Source of the DNA: an uncultured Eubacteriales bacterium
Lineage (GTDB): Bacteria > Bacillota > Clostridia > Oscillospirales > Oscillospiraceae
Assembly (NCBI GenBank): GCA_934572535.1
Contig: CAKTLJ010000012.1
Span: 1 to 54,754 of the forward strand
Direction: 5' to 3'
DNA length: 54,754 bases
Within the stretch, counting starts at the first letter, position 1. Each line of letters begins with the position of its first letter. The position numbers were made by a program, and so were the translations under genes. Positions 1 through 8,058 of this stretch are shown one piece after another. Under the pieces are notes generated by a model that saw nothing but the letters and a program-made list of their open reading frames with translations, searched no databases and had not been told where the DNA came from.

Positions 1-130
1 TGTCTTACGTTGTTTAATTTACAAGGTGCACGCCGCTTTCGTTTCCCTCAAGCGTGAGTTGTATTTTAGCACAGCTCATTTCGCTTGTCAAGCGCTTTCT
101 TCAAAGTTTTTTGAATTTCTTCATTTTGCT
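1..130 (-). promoter_or_regulatory. rRNA-operon-type promoter and leader, reading off the left edge
   Basis: On the minus strand there is a textbook promoter: TTGACA (86-91), 17-base spacer, TAAAAT (63-68). An A-rich stretch upstream (about 96-130) looks like an UP element. The transcript would start near 56 and contains a short CACGC/GCGTG stem, then the ACCTTGTAAATTAAACAACG sequence that resembles the stretch preceding 16S rRNA in many Clostridia. I infer that an rRNA operon begins just outside the window; no rRNA sequence itself is visible here. Confidence 0.7.
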
Positions 131-257
131 TCGTTTCAGCGCGCTTGCGGGCCGTCGTTCGCGACAGCTTGGTTATACTACCACCGCTTCCCGAGAAAGT
201 CAACCCCTAATTTTCACTTTTTTCAACTTTTTTCATTTTTCTTTCGAGTTCCTTCTC

Positions 258-287
258 TTTACGTCTGTAGACCATCTATGGTACAAT
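258..287 (+). promoter_or_regulatory. putative sigma-A promoter of the SLH glycosidase gene
   Basis: TTTACG (258-263), 18-base spacer, TACAAT (282-287), about 45 bases ahead of the start codon at 333. The -35 box is a partial match. Confidence 0.45.
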
Positions 288-332
288 GGGTGGACAAGCA
301 CCCACCCTGACCCTAAGAAAAGGAGCTCGCTT

Positions 333-3300
333 ATGAAACCCTTCCTCCGCCGCATGACCGCTCTGGTCCTCTGTGCGGCTCTCCTCTCCACCCCCGCCCT
401 GGCCTCCGAGGCACTGGGCAGCCGCATCTATTCCTATACATTGGATATCTGCGACAACACCACCCTCACCAGGGAGGTCATGTGGAGCGCGTCCCGCTCG
501 GACCTGCGCACGGAGAACTACGTGACCTACACGCCCTCCGCCAGCGTTTCTCCCAAGGTGAGCTACGGCTCCTCCGTCCTGGCCAAGCAGTCGGTCCTCA
601 CCATGGCCAAGGAGCTGGAGAAGGGGGGCGACCGCGTCCTCAGCGGCATCAACGGCGACTACTACGTCATGGCCACGGGCAATCCCCTGGGCCTGGTGGT
701 CACCGACGGCCTCCTGCGCTCCTCCGCCTCCTACCTGAGCGCCATCGGATTCCATGCCGACGGCACCGCCGTCATCGGCAAACCCGACCTGACCCTTCGG
801 GCGGATTTTAAGGACTACTCCTTAAAGATCTCTGACATCAATAAGATCCGCAGCGGAGACGGCTACTTCCTCTTCACAGACGACTTCGGCGCCACCACCA
901 AGAACACCAAGCCCGGCGTGGACGTGATCCTCACCCCGGTCACGGAGTCCGAAGGCCAGCCGATATCCGGGGCCGACGGCGTCTCCCTCACCGCCTCCAA
1001 GCAGCTGAAGATCGGCGGGCTGGTCTCTTGCCGCGTGGAGGAGGTCATCGAGGCCACCGGCGCGACCGCCATCCCGGAGGGCAAGTTCGTCCTGTCCATT
1101 TCCAACACCGGCGGGGATTGGCTCCTGGACATGGCCCGCTCTCTTCAGCCGGGGGACCCCCTGGGCATCGAGGTCTACAGCGCCGACACCCGCTGGAACA
1201 GCGTGGACTGCGCCGTGGGCGCCATGTACTGGATCCTCTCCGGCGGCCAGGTCTCCAGCGGACTGGATGCCGCCAGTGCCGCGCCCCGGACCGCCGTAGG
1301 CGTCAAGGCCGACGGCAGCGTGATCTTCTACACCATCGACGGCCGCCAAAGCGGCCACAGCGTGGGCGCTACCATTAAAATGGTGGCGCAGCGTCTGAAG
1401 GAACTGGGCTGCACGGACGCTGTCCTCCTGGACGGGGGCGGCTCCACCACCATGGTGTCTACCTATCCGGACTACGGTTCCTCCTCCATGGTCAACACCC
1501 CCTCGGAGGGAACGCCCCGCTCGGTGACCAACGCCATCTTCCTGGTCTCCAACCTGGACCCCACCGGCAAGGCCGGTTCCCTGTACGTGACCCCCGCCAG
1601 CCTGACCCTCCTGCCCGGCGCCACCACCCAATGCTCGGCCACCGCCCTGGACACCGGCTGGTACCCCATGGAGAGCCTCCCCGGCGAGGTCGCCTGGTCC
1701 TCCGCCGAAGGGGCCGTCAGCGACAGCGGACTCTTTACCGCCCCGGCCAAGACGGGGACCTATACCGTCACCGCCACTGCCGCCGGGGTCTCCGGCAGCA
1801 CCAAGATCCAGGTGTACGACACCCCGGATGCCATCTCCGTGACCAACCAGGGTAAGAGCGTCTCCTCCCTGGCCCTCACCCCGGGACAGACGGTGGACCT
1901 GAACGCCTCGGCCTCCTACCGCAGGGTAGGCCTCACCGGCGGGGACACCTGCTTCACCTGGACGGCAGATCCCGCCATCGGCACCATCACCGCCGACGGC
2001 AAGTTCACCGCCGGGAAGACCTCCGCCAGCGGCAAGATCAAGGTCGCCGCCGGAAGCTACGCCGTGACCATCGCCGTCACGGTGGATGCCCCCACCCAGT
2101 ACACCCTCCTGTCGGACTTTGAGGGGAAGGACACCTATTTTCGTTCCTCCGAGGCCAAGCTGAGTCTGGAGACGTCTTCTGCCTATGTAAATTACGGTTT
2201 CCAGAGTCTGCGCGCCGACTATACATTAAAAGAAGGGACCGCTCGGCTCACCGCCAACCAGGCCCTGGCCGACACGGACCGCTATCTCTCCCTGTGGGTC
2301 TACGGAGATCGGTCCGGCAACGCCCTCACCGCCACCTTCTCCGGGCAGAACGGCGAAGCTCTGACGCAGACTCTCACCACCCTGGATCTCTCCGGTTGGA
2401 AGCAGGTCACTGCCGCCATCCCCGGTGACGCGGTCTCCTTTGACGGCCTGACCCTCTCCGGCAGCAAGGCCACCGGGACCCTGTGGCTGGATCAGGTGGT
2501 CCTCTCCAACCAGAGCGCCTGGGACAACACCGCGCCCAAGGTCTCCCTCTCGGTCAGCGGCACGTCGGTCACCGCCAAGCTCACGGACAACGCCAGAAAC
2601 GCCCTGGCCAAGGACCGGATCACCCTCGCCGTAGACGGGCAGGCGGTCCCCTTCTCCTTCGAGCCCTCCACCGGCACCCTCACCGCCACCCTGTCCGGCC
2701 TGAGCTCCAGCCTCCACCAGATCACCGTCACCGCTGCGGACTGCTGCGGCAACCTGGGCCGGGACTCCGTGACCCTGTCCTCCTCCGCTGCCCAGACCCC
2801 CTTCGCGGACATGGGCAGCCACTGGGCCAAGGACTACACCGGGCGGCTGAATGAGCTGGGCTGCATCACCGGGGTCCCGGTGGGAGCGGAAACCTATTTC
2901 TATCCCAACCGCTCCATCACCCGGGGGGACTTCGCCCTGATGACCGCCCGCTGGATGGGCCTGGACCTGGAGACCTACGCAAGCGTCACCCTGCCCTACG
3001 CGGACGCATCCTCCCTCCCCAGCTGGAGCCGGAACGCGCTGAAGGCCCTCTATGCGCTGGAGATCATGCAGGGCAGCAAGGCCGCCGACGGCAAGCTCTA
3101 CGCCAACGCCAACGCCTCCATCACCCGGGCGGAGGCCATGACCATTCTGGGGCGCATCCAGGCCAAGGGCTACCCGGAAGCCTCCCTCTCCTCCTTCTCC
3201 GACGCTGCTTCGATCCCCACCTGGGCCAAGGCCCACGTGGGCACGCTCGTGGGTTTACAGGTTGTCAATGGTTCGGACGGAACGCTCCGCCCCAACGACA

Positions 3301-3347
3301 CCGTCACCCGTGCAGAAGTGGCAAAAATGCTCTTTACTCTCTGGTGA
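333..3347 (+). CDS. secreted SLH-domain phosphodiester glycosidase family protein
   Basis: The 1004-residue product is likely exported and held to the cell wall. The ATG at 333 follows AAAGGAG (319-325) and opens a classic signal peptide (basic start, hydrophobic core, ALA-S cleavage region near residue 24). An open frame runs further upstream, but that part is not signal-like and has no ribosome site. The first half (about residues 90-390) matches the NAGPA/phosphodiester glycosidase family, with GINGDYY near 104 and LDGGGSTT near 365. The middle holds two Ig-like beta domains and a carbohydrate-binding-like segment. Three SLH repeats (about 822-1004) end the protein and would bind pyruvylated wall polymer. 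Substrate is unknown; removal of a capped sugar from a phosphodiester is the family reaction. Confidence 0.85.
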   Translation: MKPFLRRMTALVLCAALLSTPALASEALGSRIYSYTLDICDNTTLTREVMWSASRSDLRTENYVTYTPSASVSPKVSYGSSVLAKQSVLTMAKELEKGGDRVLSGINGDYYVMATGNPLGLVVTDGLLRSSASYLSAIGFHADGTAVIGKPDLTLRADFKDYSLKISDINKIRSGDGYFLFTDDFGATTKNTKPGVDVILTPVTESEGQPISGADGVSLTASKQLKIGGLVSCRVEEVIEATGATAIPEGKFVLSISNTGGDWLLDMARSLQPGDPLGIEVYSADTRWNSVDCAVGAMYWILSGGQVSSGLDAASAAPRTAVGVKADGSVIFYTIDGRQSGHSVGATIKMVAQRLKELGCTDAVLLDGGGSTTMVSTYPDYGSSSMVNTPSEGTPRSVTNAIFLVSNLDPTGKAGSLYVTPASLTLLPGATTQCSATALDTGWYPMESLPGEVAWSSAEGAVSDSGLFTAPAKTGTYTVTATAAGVSGSTKIQVYDTPDAISVTNQGKSVSSLALTPGQTVDLNASASYRRVGLTGGDTCFTWTADPAIGTITADGKFTAGKTSASGKIKVAAGSYAVTIAVTVDAPTQYTLLSDFEGKDTYFRSSEAKLSLETSSAYVNYGFQSLRADYTLKEGTARLTANQALADTDRYLSLWVYGDRSGNALTATFSGQNGEALTQTLTTLDLSGWKQVTAAIPGDAVSFDGLTLSGSKATGTLWLDQVVLSNQSAWDNTAPKVSLSVSGTSVTAKLTDNARNALAKDRITLAVDGQAVPFSFEPSTGTLTATLSGLSSSLHQITVTAADCCGNLGRDSVTLSSSAAQTPFADMGSHWAKDYTGRLNELGCITGVPVGAETYFYPNRSITRGDFALMTARWMGLDLETYASVTLPYADASSLPSWSRNALKALYALEIMQGSKAADGKLYANANASITRAEAMTILGRIQAKGYPEASLSSFSDAASIPTWAKAHVGTLVGLQVVNGSDGTLRPNDTVTRAEVAKMLFTLW

Positions 3348-3367
3348 TTTTTCCCCGGAAAAGGGGC

Positions 3368-3396
3368 TTGCAAAAAGGAAAGGAGTATGTTAGACT
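3368..3396 (+). promoter_or_regulatory. putative promoter of secG
   Basis: TTGCAA (3368-3373), 17-base spacer, TAGACT (3391-3396), leaving a leader of about 70 bases before the secG start. Confidence 0.45.
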
Positions 3397-3471
3397 ACGG
3401 GGTAGACAATTAGTGTTCCCTTTGGTTGGGGATTTCAAATCAAGTACACTCGAAGTGAAAGGAATTACATC

Positions 3472-3705
3472 ATGGCTACTACCATCATCTCTGCCATCCA
3501 GGTCCTGGCTGGCATTCTCCTCATTGTTTTCGTTCTGGGCCAATCCGGCAAGCACTCCGGTCTGGGCACCATCGGCGGCGCAAGCGAATCTTTCCTGTCC
3601 AAGAACCAGGCAAGATCTGTGGATGCCAAGCTGGCCAGATGGACCAAGTGGGTCGGTCTTGTTTTCGTGGTCCTGACCCTGGCTCTGAGCCTGATGCCCC
3701 ACTGA
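3472..3705 (+). CDS. secG: preprotein translocase subunit SecG
   Basis: A 77-residue protein with the SecG layout: an N-terminal membrane helix (about 5-23), a polar loop containing the family GLGTIGGAS-like segment, and a second helix (about 57-74). SecG joins SecY and SecE in the protein-export channel and aids SecA-driven translocation. The start follows AAAGGA. The gene stands alone, with its own promoter candidate and a strong terminator directly after it. Confidence 0.95.
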   Translation: MATTIISAIQVLAGILLIVFVLGQSGKHSGLGTIGGASESFLSKNQARSVDAKLARWTKWVGLVFVVLTLALSLMPH

Positions 3706-3718
3706 TTGCGTTCCTTCC

Positions 3719-3752
3719 AAAATGCCCTTCCATTGGTTGGAAGGGCATTTTG
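3719..3752 (+). terminator. intrinsic terminator after secG
   Basis: A 14-base-pair perfect stem (3719-3732 with 3738-3751), loop TTGGT, ending in TTTTG. Confidence 0.85.
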
Positions 3753-3790
3753 TTATATATCCTTCCATTTTTCCATCTGAGGTGAATCGT

Positions 3791-4447
3791 ATGACCCGTG
3801 AAGAGGCATTTGACATGCTGGACCGAATGGCCAAAGGCATCGCTGAGATGTTTGGCTCCAACTGTGAAACCGTAATCAACGACCTGACCGATCCCCTCCA
3901 CCCCATTCTGGCCATCTACAACGGCCACGTCTCCGGCCGCTCCGTGGGCTCCACCCAGGACGTCACCGGCGTGGAGCAGGATCTGCACCTGGACACCGAC
4001 GTGGTGAACCTGCTGGCCGTGACCCCCAGCGGCCAGCAGACCAAGAGCTCCACCTTCTCCATCAAGGGCGAGGATTATCACTATGGCTTTGGTATAAACT
4101 ATGATTTTACCCCCCTGACCTATGTCAACCGGGTCCTGCTGGACCTGATGCACACGGAGGTGGACTTCCACAGCGCCCTCTACAAGCCCCGGGACACCGG
4201 CATCGGAGAACTCTTCGACGTCGCCGTCCTGCGGGTGGGCAAGCCCACCCGGGAGATGAACAAGGCCGACCGCATCCGCGTCATCGAGCACTTAAAGGAA
4301 ATGGACGCCTTTTCCTATCGACGGGCCGTGCCCTATGTGGCCACGCACCTGGGGGTCTCCCGCTACACCATTTATAAATACCTGGACGAGGTAAGCGGCA
4401 AGCCCGGCGAGGACGAGCCCATCCCCGACGACAAGGAGGACCTGTAA
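3791..4447 (+). CDS. YheO-like PAS/HTH transcriptional regulator
   Basis: A 218-residue protein. The N-terminal part (about 5-125) matches the YheO-like PAS domain, and the C-terminal part carries a helix-turn-helix (GVSRYTIYKYLDEV near 185-198) of the HTH_22 type seen in YheO/DauR regulators. The start at 3791 follows GAGGTG; an in-frame GTG at 3782 is an alternative. It is separated by a single base from the downstream M20 dipeptidase, so the two are surely cotranscribed and the regulator may control that peptidase. DauR relatives respond to D-arginine, but the ligand here is unknown. The gene begins 39 bases after the secG terminator. Confidence 0.8.
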   Translation: MTREEAFDMLDRMAKGIAEMFGSNCETVINDLTDPLHPILAIYNGHVSGRSVGSTQDVTGVEQDLHLDTDVVNLLAVTPSGQQTKSSTFSIKGEDYHYGFGINYDFTPLTYVNRVLLDLMHTEVDFHSALYKPRDTGIGELFDVAVLRVGKPTREMNKADRIRVIEHLKEMDAFSYRRAVPYVATHLGVSRYTIYKYLDEVSGKPGEDEPIPDDKEDL

Positions 4448-4448
4448 C

Positions 4449-5846
4449 ATGCAGCAGCGCATCGATGCCTATTTCGCGGACAAGGAGACCCAACTGGTGG
4501 AGGCCGTCTCCCGCCTGGTCCGCATCGACAGCACCATCGGCGAGGCCAAGCCCGGAAAGCCCTTCGGGGAGGGGCCCGCCGCCGCTTTGGAGGAGATGCT
4601 GGCCCTCTCCGCGGAGCTGGGCCTGCCCGGCGCCAACCTGGAGGGCTACGTGGGCGTCATCGACCTGAACCAGCAGGAGACCGCCCTGCACATCCTGGGT
4701 CACCTGGATGTGGTGGACGCCGGGGAGGGCTGGACAATGACCTCCGCCTTCGAGCCCAAGCTGGTGGACGGCATCCTCTACGGCCGGGGGAGCGACGACG
4801 ACAAGGGCCCCATGGTGGCCGCTCTGCTGGCCATGAAGGCGGTCAAGGACCTGGGCGTTCCCCTGAAAAAGAACGTCCGCATGATCCTCGGCACCGACGA
4901 GGAGACCGGGTTCCGGGACATCAACTGGTACTATGCCCGTCACCCCTACGCCCCCTACACCATCTCTCCCGACGCGGACTTCCCCATCATCAACATCGAA
5001 AAGGGCCACTATCAGCCCACCTTCACTGCCGCCTGGGCGCGGGAGACCGCCCTTCCCCGGGTGACCTCCCTCACCGGCGGACCCCGGCTGAACATGGTCC
5101 CGCCCAAGGCCCAGGCCACCCTGCGCGGTTTGCCCCTGGCCGACGTGCAGGCCGCCTGCGACGCCCTGCCTCTGGAGCCGGAGATCTCCTTCCTCCTGAC
5201 CCAGCGAGAGGACGGCGTACACATTCTGTGCAGCGGCGTGGGCGCGCACGGCTCCACCCCCGAGGAGGGCCACAACGCCCAGACCGCGCTGGTCGCTCTG
5301 CTGGCCTCCCTCCCCTTGGCGGACTGCCCCTCCACCCGGGCCATCCGCGCCCTGCGGGACCTCTTCCCCCATGGGGACTTTTTCGGCCAGGCCCTGGGCA
5401 TCGCCCAGCGCGACGACCTCTCCGGTCATCTGAGTCTGGCCTTCACCCGCATCTCCCTGGACGACACCGGCCTGGAAGGCCGCTTCGACAGCCGCACGCC
5501 CCTGTGCGCCAACGACGAAAATACCCGCCGGGTCGCTGAGGCCGCGCTGGCCAAGGCAGGCCTTGCAGTGACGGGCGAGATCGACCCGCCCCACCACGTT
5601 CCCGCCGAGGACCCCTTCATCCAGGTCCTGGCCAAGTGCTACGAGATGTACAGCGGCCGCAAGAGCCACTGCGTGGCCATCGGCGGCGGCACCTATGTCC
5701 ACGGCATCCCCGGCGGCGTAGCCTTTGGTGCCAGTATGCCCGGCTTTGTCTCCAACCTCCACGGCCCCGATGAGCGCGTGAACGTGAAGGACCTCCTCAC
5801 CGCCGCCAAGATCTACGCGCAGGTGATCCTCGAGCTCTGCTCCTGA
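4449..5846 (+). CDS. M20 family dipeptidase (PepV-like)
   Basis: A 465-residue metallopeptidase, the usual PepV length. Visible zinc-site motifs are GHLDVVD (about 81-87), GRGSDDDKGP (about 114-123), TDEETG (about 150-155), PDADFPI and the late SNLHGPDE histidine segment. PepV enzymes are cytoplasmic dizinc dipeptidases that trim peptides to amino acids, some preferring beta-Ala or D-amino-acid ends. It follows the PAS regulator with a one-base gap and probably shares its ribosome flow. Which dipeptides it uses cannot be read from the sequence. Confidence 0.88.
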   Translation: MQQRIDAYFADKETQLVEAVSRLVRIDSTIGEAKPGKPFGEGPAAALEEMLALSAELGLPGANLEGYVGVIDLNQQETALHILGHLDVVDAGEGWTMTSAFEPKLVDGILYGRGSDDDKGPMVAALLAMKAVKDLGVPLKKNVRMILGTDEETGFRDINWYYARHPYAPYTISPDADFPIINIEKGHYQPTFTAAWARETALPRVTSLTGGPRLNMVPPKAQATLRGLPLADVQAACDALPLEPEISFLLTQREDGVHILCSGVGAHGSTPEEGHNAQTALVALLASLPLADCPSTRAIRALRDLFPHGDFFGQALGIAQRDDLSGHLSLAFTRISLDDTGLEGRFDSRTPLCANDENTRRVAEAALAKAGLAVTGEIDPPHHVPAEDPFIQVLAKCYEMYSGRKSHCVAIGGGTYVHGIPGGVAFGASMPGFVSNLHGPDERVNVKDLLTAAKIYAQVILELCS

Positions 5847-5913
5847 CGCAGCGATGCGGGCGGCTCTCTCCGCCCGCTCCACTCTTTTCACATTATATAA
5901 AGAAGGCGACCCT

Positions 5914-6459
5914 ATGGCAAAAAAACGAGACCTCTTTTTCACCTTCGCGCGGATCAGCGCCAGCTGCTTTGGCGGCGGCTACGCCATGCTCCCCTTTTTC
6001 CAGCAGGAGCTGGTGGAAAAGAAGGGCTGGCTCACCGACGAGGAGCTGCTGGACCTCCACGCCATCGCCCAGTGTACCCCCGGCGTGATCTCGGTGAACA
6101 CCGCCACCTTCTGTGGCTACCGCACCAGAGGGTTCTCCGGCGCGCTGGTTGCCACGGCGGGTCTGCTGGCCCCGCCCATCCTCATCGTCCTCCTCATCTC
6201 CGCCTTTTTCTGGACGTACGCGGAGAACCCCGTGGTCCAGCACGCCCTGACGGGCGTCCGCGCCTGCGTCTGCGCCCTCATCATCAGCAGCACGGTGAAG
6301 CTCTATAAAAAGGCCGTCCTGGACCTGCCCACCTTCCTGGTCTTCCTGGCTGTCTTTCTTCTGGCGGCCTTTGCGGGCCTGACCCCTGCCCTCCTGGTCC
6401 TGGGCGCGGCGGCGGTGGGCCTCATTTACGCCGCCATCCGAAAGGGGGGCAAGGCATGA
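5914..6459 (+). CDS. chromate transporter family protein, first half
   Basis: A 181-residue membrane protein with the CHR-family signature: FARISASCFGGGYAMLP near the start, then a CTPGVISVNTATFCGY segment. It corresponds to one half of the long ChrA antiporter. The second half is encoded by the next gene, which overlaps it by four bases (ATGA), an arrangement known for short-chain CHR pairs that act as heterodimers. The start at 5914 follows AGAAGG; an in-frame upstream ATG at 5854 lacks a ribosome site. Family members export chromate with sulfate or have unknown anion substrates; the substrate here is not known. Confidence 0.85.
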   Translation: MAKKRDLFFTFARISASCFGGGYAMLPFFQQELVEKKGWLTDEELLDLHAIAQCTPGVISVNTATFCGYRTRGFSGALVATAGLLAPPILIVLLISAFFWTYAENPVVQHALTGVRACVCALIISSTVKLYKKAVLDLPTFLVFLAVFLLAAFAGLTPALLVLGAAAVGLIYAAIRKGGKA

Positions 6460-7013
6460 TCCTTCTGCGTCTGTACTGGGAGTTCTTCGTGGTGGGCAGC
6501 CTCTCCATGGGCGGCGGCATGGCCACGGTCCCCTTCCTCTTTGACCTGGCCGGCCGCACCGGCTGGTTCACCACCGCCGACCTGGCCAGCATGATCGCCA
6601 TCTCGGAGGCCACCCCCGGCCCCATCGGCATCAACATGGCCACCTATGTGGGCTATGCCTCGGCGGGGATCCCCGGCGGGATCATCGCCCCCCTGGGGCT
6701 GGCGACCCCCGCCGTCATCATCATCCTGCTGGTGTCCAGACTTTTGAACACCCTGTGGAAAGATCCCAAGGTCCAGGACCTGTTCCACATCCTCCGCCCG
6801 GCCTCGGTGGGCCTGATCGCGGCGGCGGCCTTCTCGGTCTGCGCCGTGTCCCTGTTCACCTGGGACGGCGGCTTGACGCTCCACTGGCCTTCCATCGTCC
6901 TGTTCGGCCTGCTGCTGGCCGCTATGAACCTGCCCAAGCTGAACAAGATCCCCTCGGTGGCCTTCATTGCCATTGCCGCCGCAGCGGGCATCGTCTTTCA
7001 AATGGTGGATTAG
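6456..7013 (+). CDS. chromate transporter family protein, second half
   Basis: A 185-residue partner of the preceding gene, again with the CHR pattern (FFVVGSLSMGGGMATVPFL, then SEATPGPIGINMATYVGY) and about five or six hydrophobic helices. Its ATG overlaps the stop of the first half (ATGA at 6456-6459), so translation is coupled. The two paralogous halves probably form one inverted-topology transporter in the membrane. A strong terminator follows at once. Confidence 0.85.
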   Translation: MILLRLYWEFFVVGSLSMGGGMATVPFLFDLAGRTGWFTTADLASMIAISEATPGPIGINMATYVGYASAGIPGGIIAPLGLATPAVIIILLVSRLLNTLWKDPKVQDLFHILRPASVGLIAAAAFSVCAVSLFTWDGGLTLHWPSIVLFGLLLAAMNLPKLNKIPSVAFIAIAAAAGIVFQMVD

Positions 7014-7022
7014 TGCAAAACG

Positions 7023-7055
7023 AACGCCTGCGGCGGATGCCGCAGGCGTTTTCTC
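7023..7055. terminator. bidirectional terminator between chromate transporter and EFR1 genes
   Basis: A 12-base-pair stem AACGCCTGCGGC/GCCGCAGGCGTT (7023-7034, 7039-7050) with loop GGAT and TTTTCTCGTTT after it on the + strand. The converging minus-strand gene ends at 7058. Confidence 0.8.
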
Positions 7056-7057
7056 GT

Positions 7058-7873
7058 TTACAGGAACAGCTCCGGCTCCTTCCGGGGCCAGGAGAACTGC
7101 TCCTCCAATTCTGTTTTATGATAGAGGTAGTTGGGATCGTCGAAATATTTCGCACCCTTGGGACAGTGACGGACGCAGCGGTTGCACTTCATGCAGGGGC
7201 CGATGAGCTGAGCGGCGTTCTCCGGGTCGATGGACCCCAGGGGACATTCCTTCGCGCACTTGCCGCAGTTGGTACAGGCCTCGGTGGTCTGGGGCTTGAC
7301 CTTCAAGATATTGATGGGGTTCCCGTGGCGGTCCCGGGGGGTGTAATAGGGGCCGACGGGGTCGTTCCCCTTGACCTTGACGGAGATGGGACCGTCAGCG
7401 TCCCCCTTCGCCCACACCTGGTCGGCAAAGCCGGAGGCGATGGTCAGGTCGCTGATGTCCGGGCGGCCGGCGGCCTGGGTCTGGGAGAAGGCATGTTGGC
7501 AGGAGAAGGCCCCGGCGCCCAGGGTGGTGAACCCGTTGCCCTCCAGGGTGAGGCAGAGCTCCATGAGGGCGTCGTCATAGTTCCGGTTGCCGTAGCAGAC
7601 CACCGGGACGGCCAGCGCGCCGTTGCCCTGGACGGAAGCCACATACTTGATCAGCAGATTGGGCACCCGTCCGGCGTAGACAGGGGTGCCAAAGACCACC
7701 AGATCCCCCTCGGCAAAGGACTTGGGCGCTTTGCGGACCTGGGGCAGAGTGAAGTCGAAGGTCTCCAGAGGCGCGCCGGTCTGGTGCGCCAGTCTCTGGG
7801 CGATCCGCGTGACCACCTTCTTGGTGGTGTCGGTGGCGCTGAAATAAGCAGCCCATACGGTGTTGATCTTCAT
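7058..7873 (-). CDS. EFR1 family ferrodoxin (flavodoxin-like domain plus two 4Fe-4S clusters)
   Basis: A 271-residue redox protein. The N-terminal part (about 1-160) is flavodoxin-like, with YFSATDTTKK as the FMN phosphate loop and FGTPVYAGRVPN typical of EFR1 proteins. The C-terminal part has two ferredoxin motifs, CTNCGKCAKECP (about 199-210) and CMKCNRCVRHCP (about 226-237), enough for two 4Fe-4S clusters. It likely shuttles electrons between ferredoxin-level donors and an unknown partner in the cytoplasm. The start at 7873 is preferred because AAAGGGG lies just upstream; an ATG seven codons earlier is possible. It stands alone on the minus strand. Confidence 0.85.
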   Translation of the reverse strand: MKINTVWAAYFSATDTTKKVVTRIAQRLAHQTGAPLETFDFTLPQVRKAPKSFAEGDLVVFGTPVYAGRVPNLLIKYVASVQGNGALAVPVVCYGNRNYDDALMELCLTLEGNGFTTLGAGAFSCQHAFSQTQAAGRPDISDLTIASGFADQVWAKGDADGPISVKVKGNDPVGPYYTPRDRHGNPINILKVKPQTTEACTNCGKCAKECPLGSIDPENAAQLIGPCMKCNRCVRHCPKGAKYFDDPNYLYHKTELEEQFSWPRKEPELFL

Positions 7874-7965
7874 GGGAGCAGTTCCCCTTTCCATTGTATT
7901 GCTTCCATTATAAAGGAAATGCAGGAAAAGTAAATACCCGACTCCAGATGCTTTTCCCTTGCCTG

Positions 7966-7994
7966 TTGATTTTTCCGACTTCCTTCCATATAAT
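7966..7994 (+). promoter_or_regulatory. putative promoter of the VanW gene
   Basis: TTGATT (7966-7971), 17-base spacer, perfect TATAAT (7989-7994), about 55 bases before the start codon. Confidence 0.65.
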
Positions 7995-8058
7995 ATAATC
8001 TAACCATTGCCCTGTCGAAGGCTGGCATATTTTGGTCCGATAGAAAGGATGGGTTGTT

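Noticed and set aside
5914..7013. A single chromate transporter gene split by a frameshift
   Set aside because: Both halves have full family motifs, the second has its own ATG overlapping the stop of the first, and short-chain pairs are a known form of this family.
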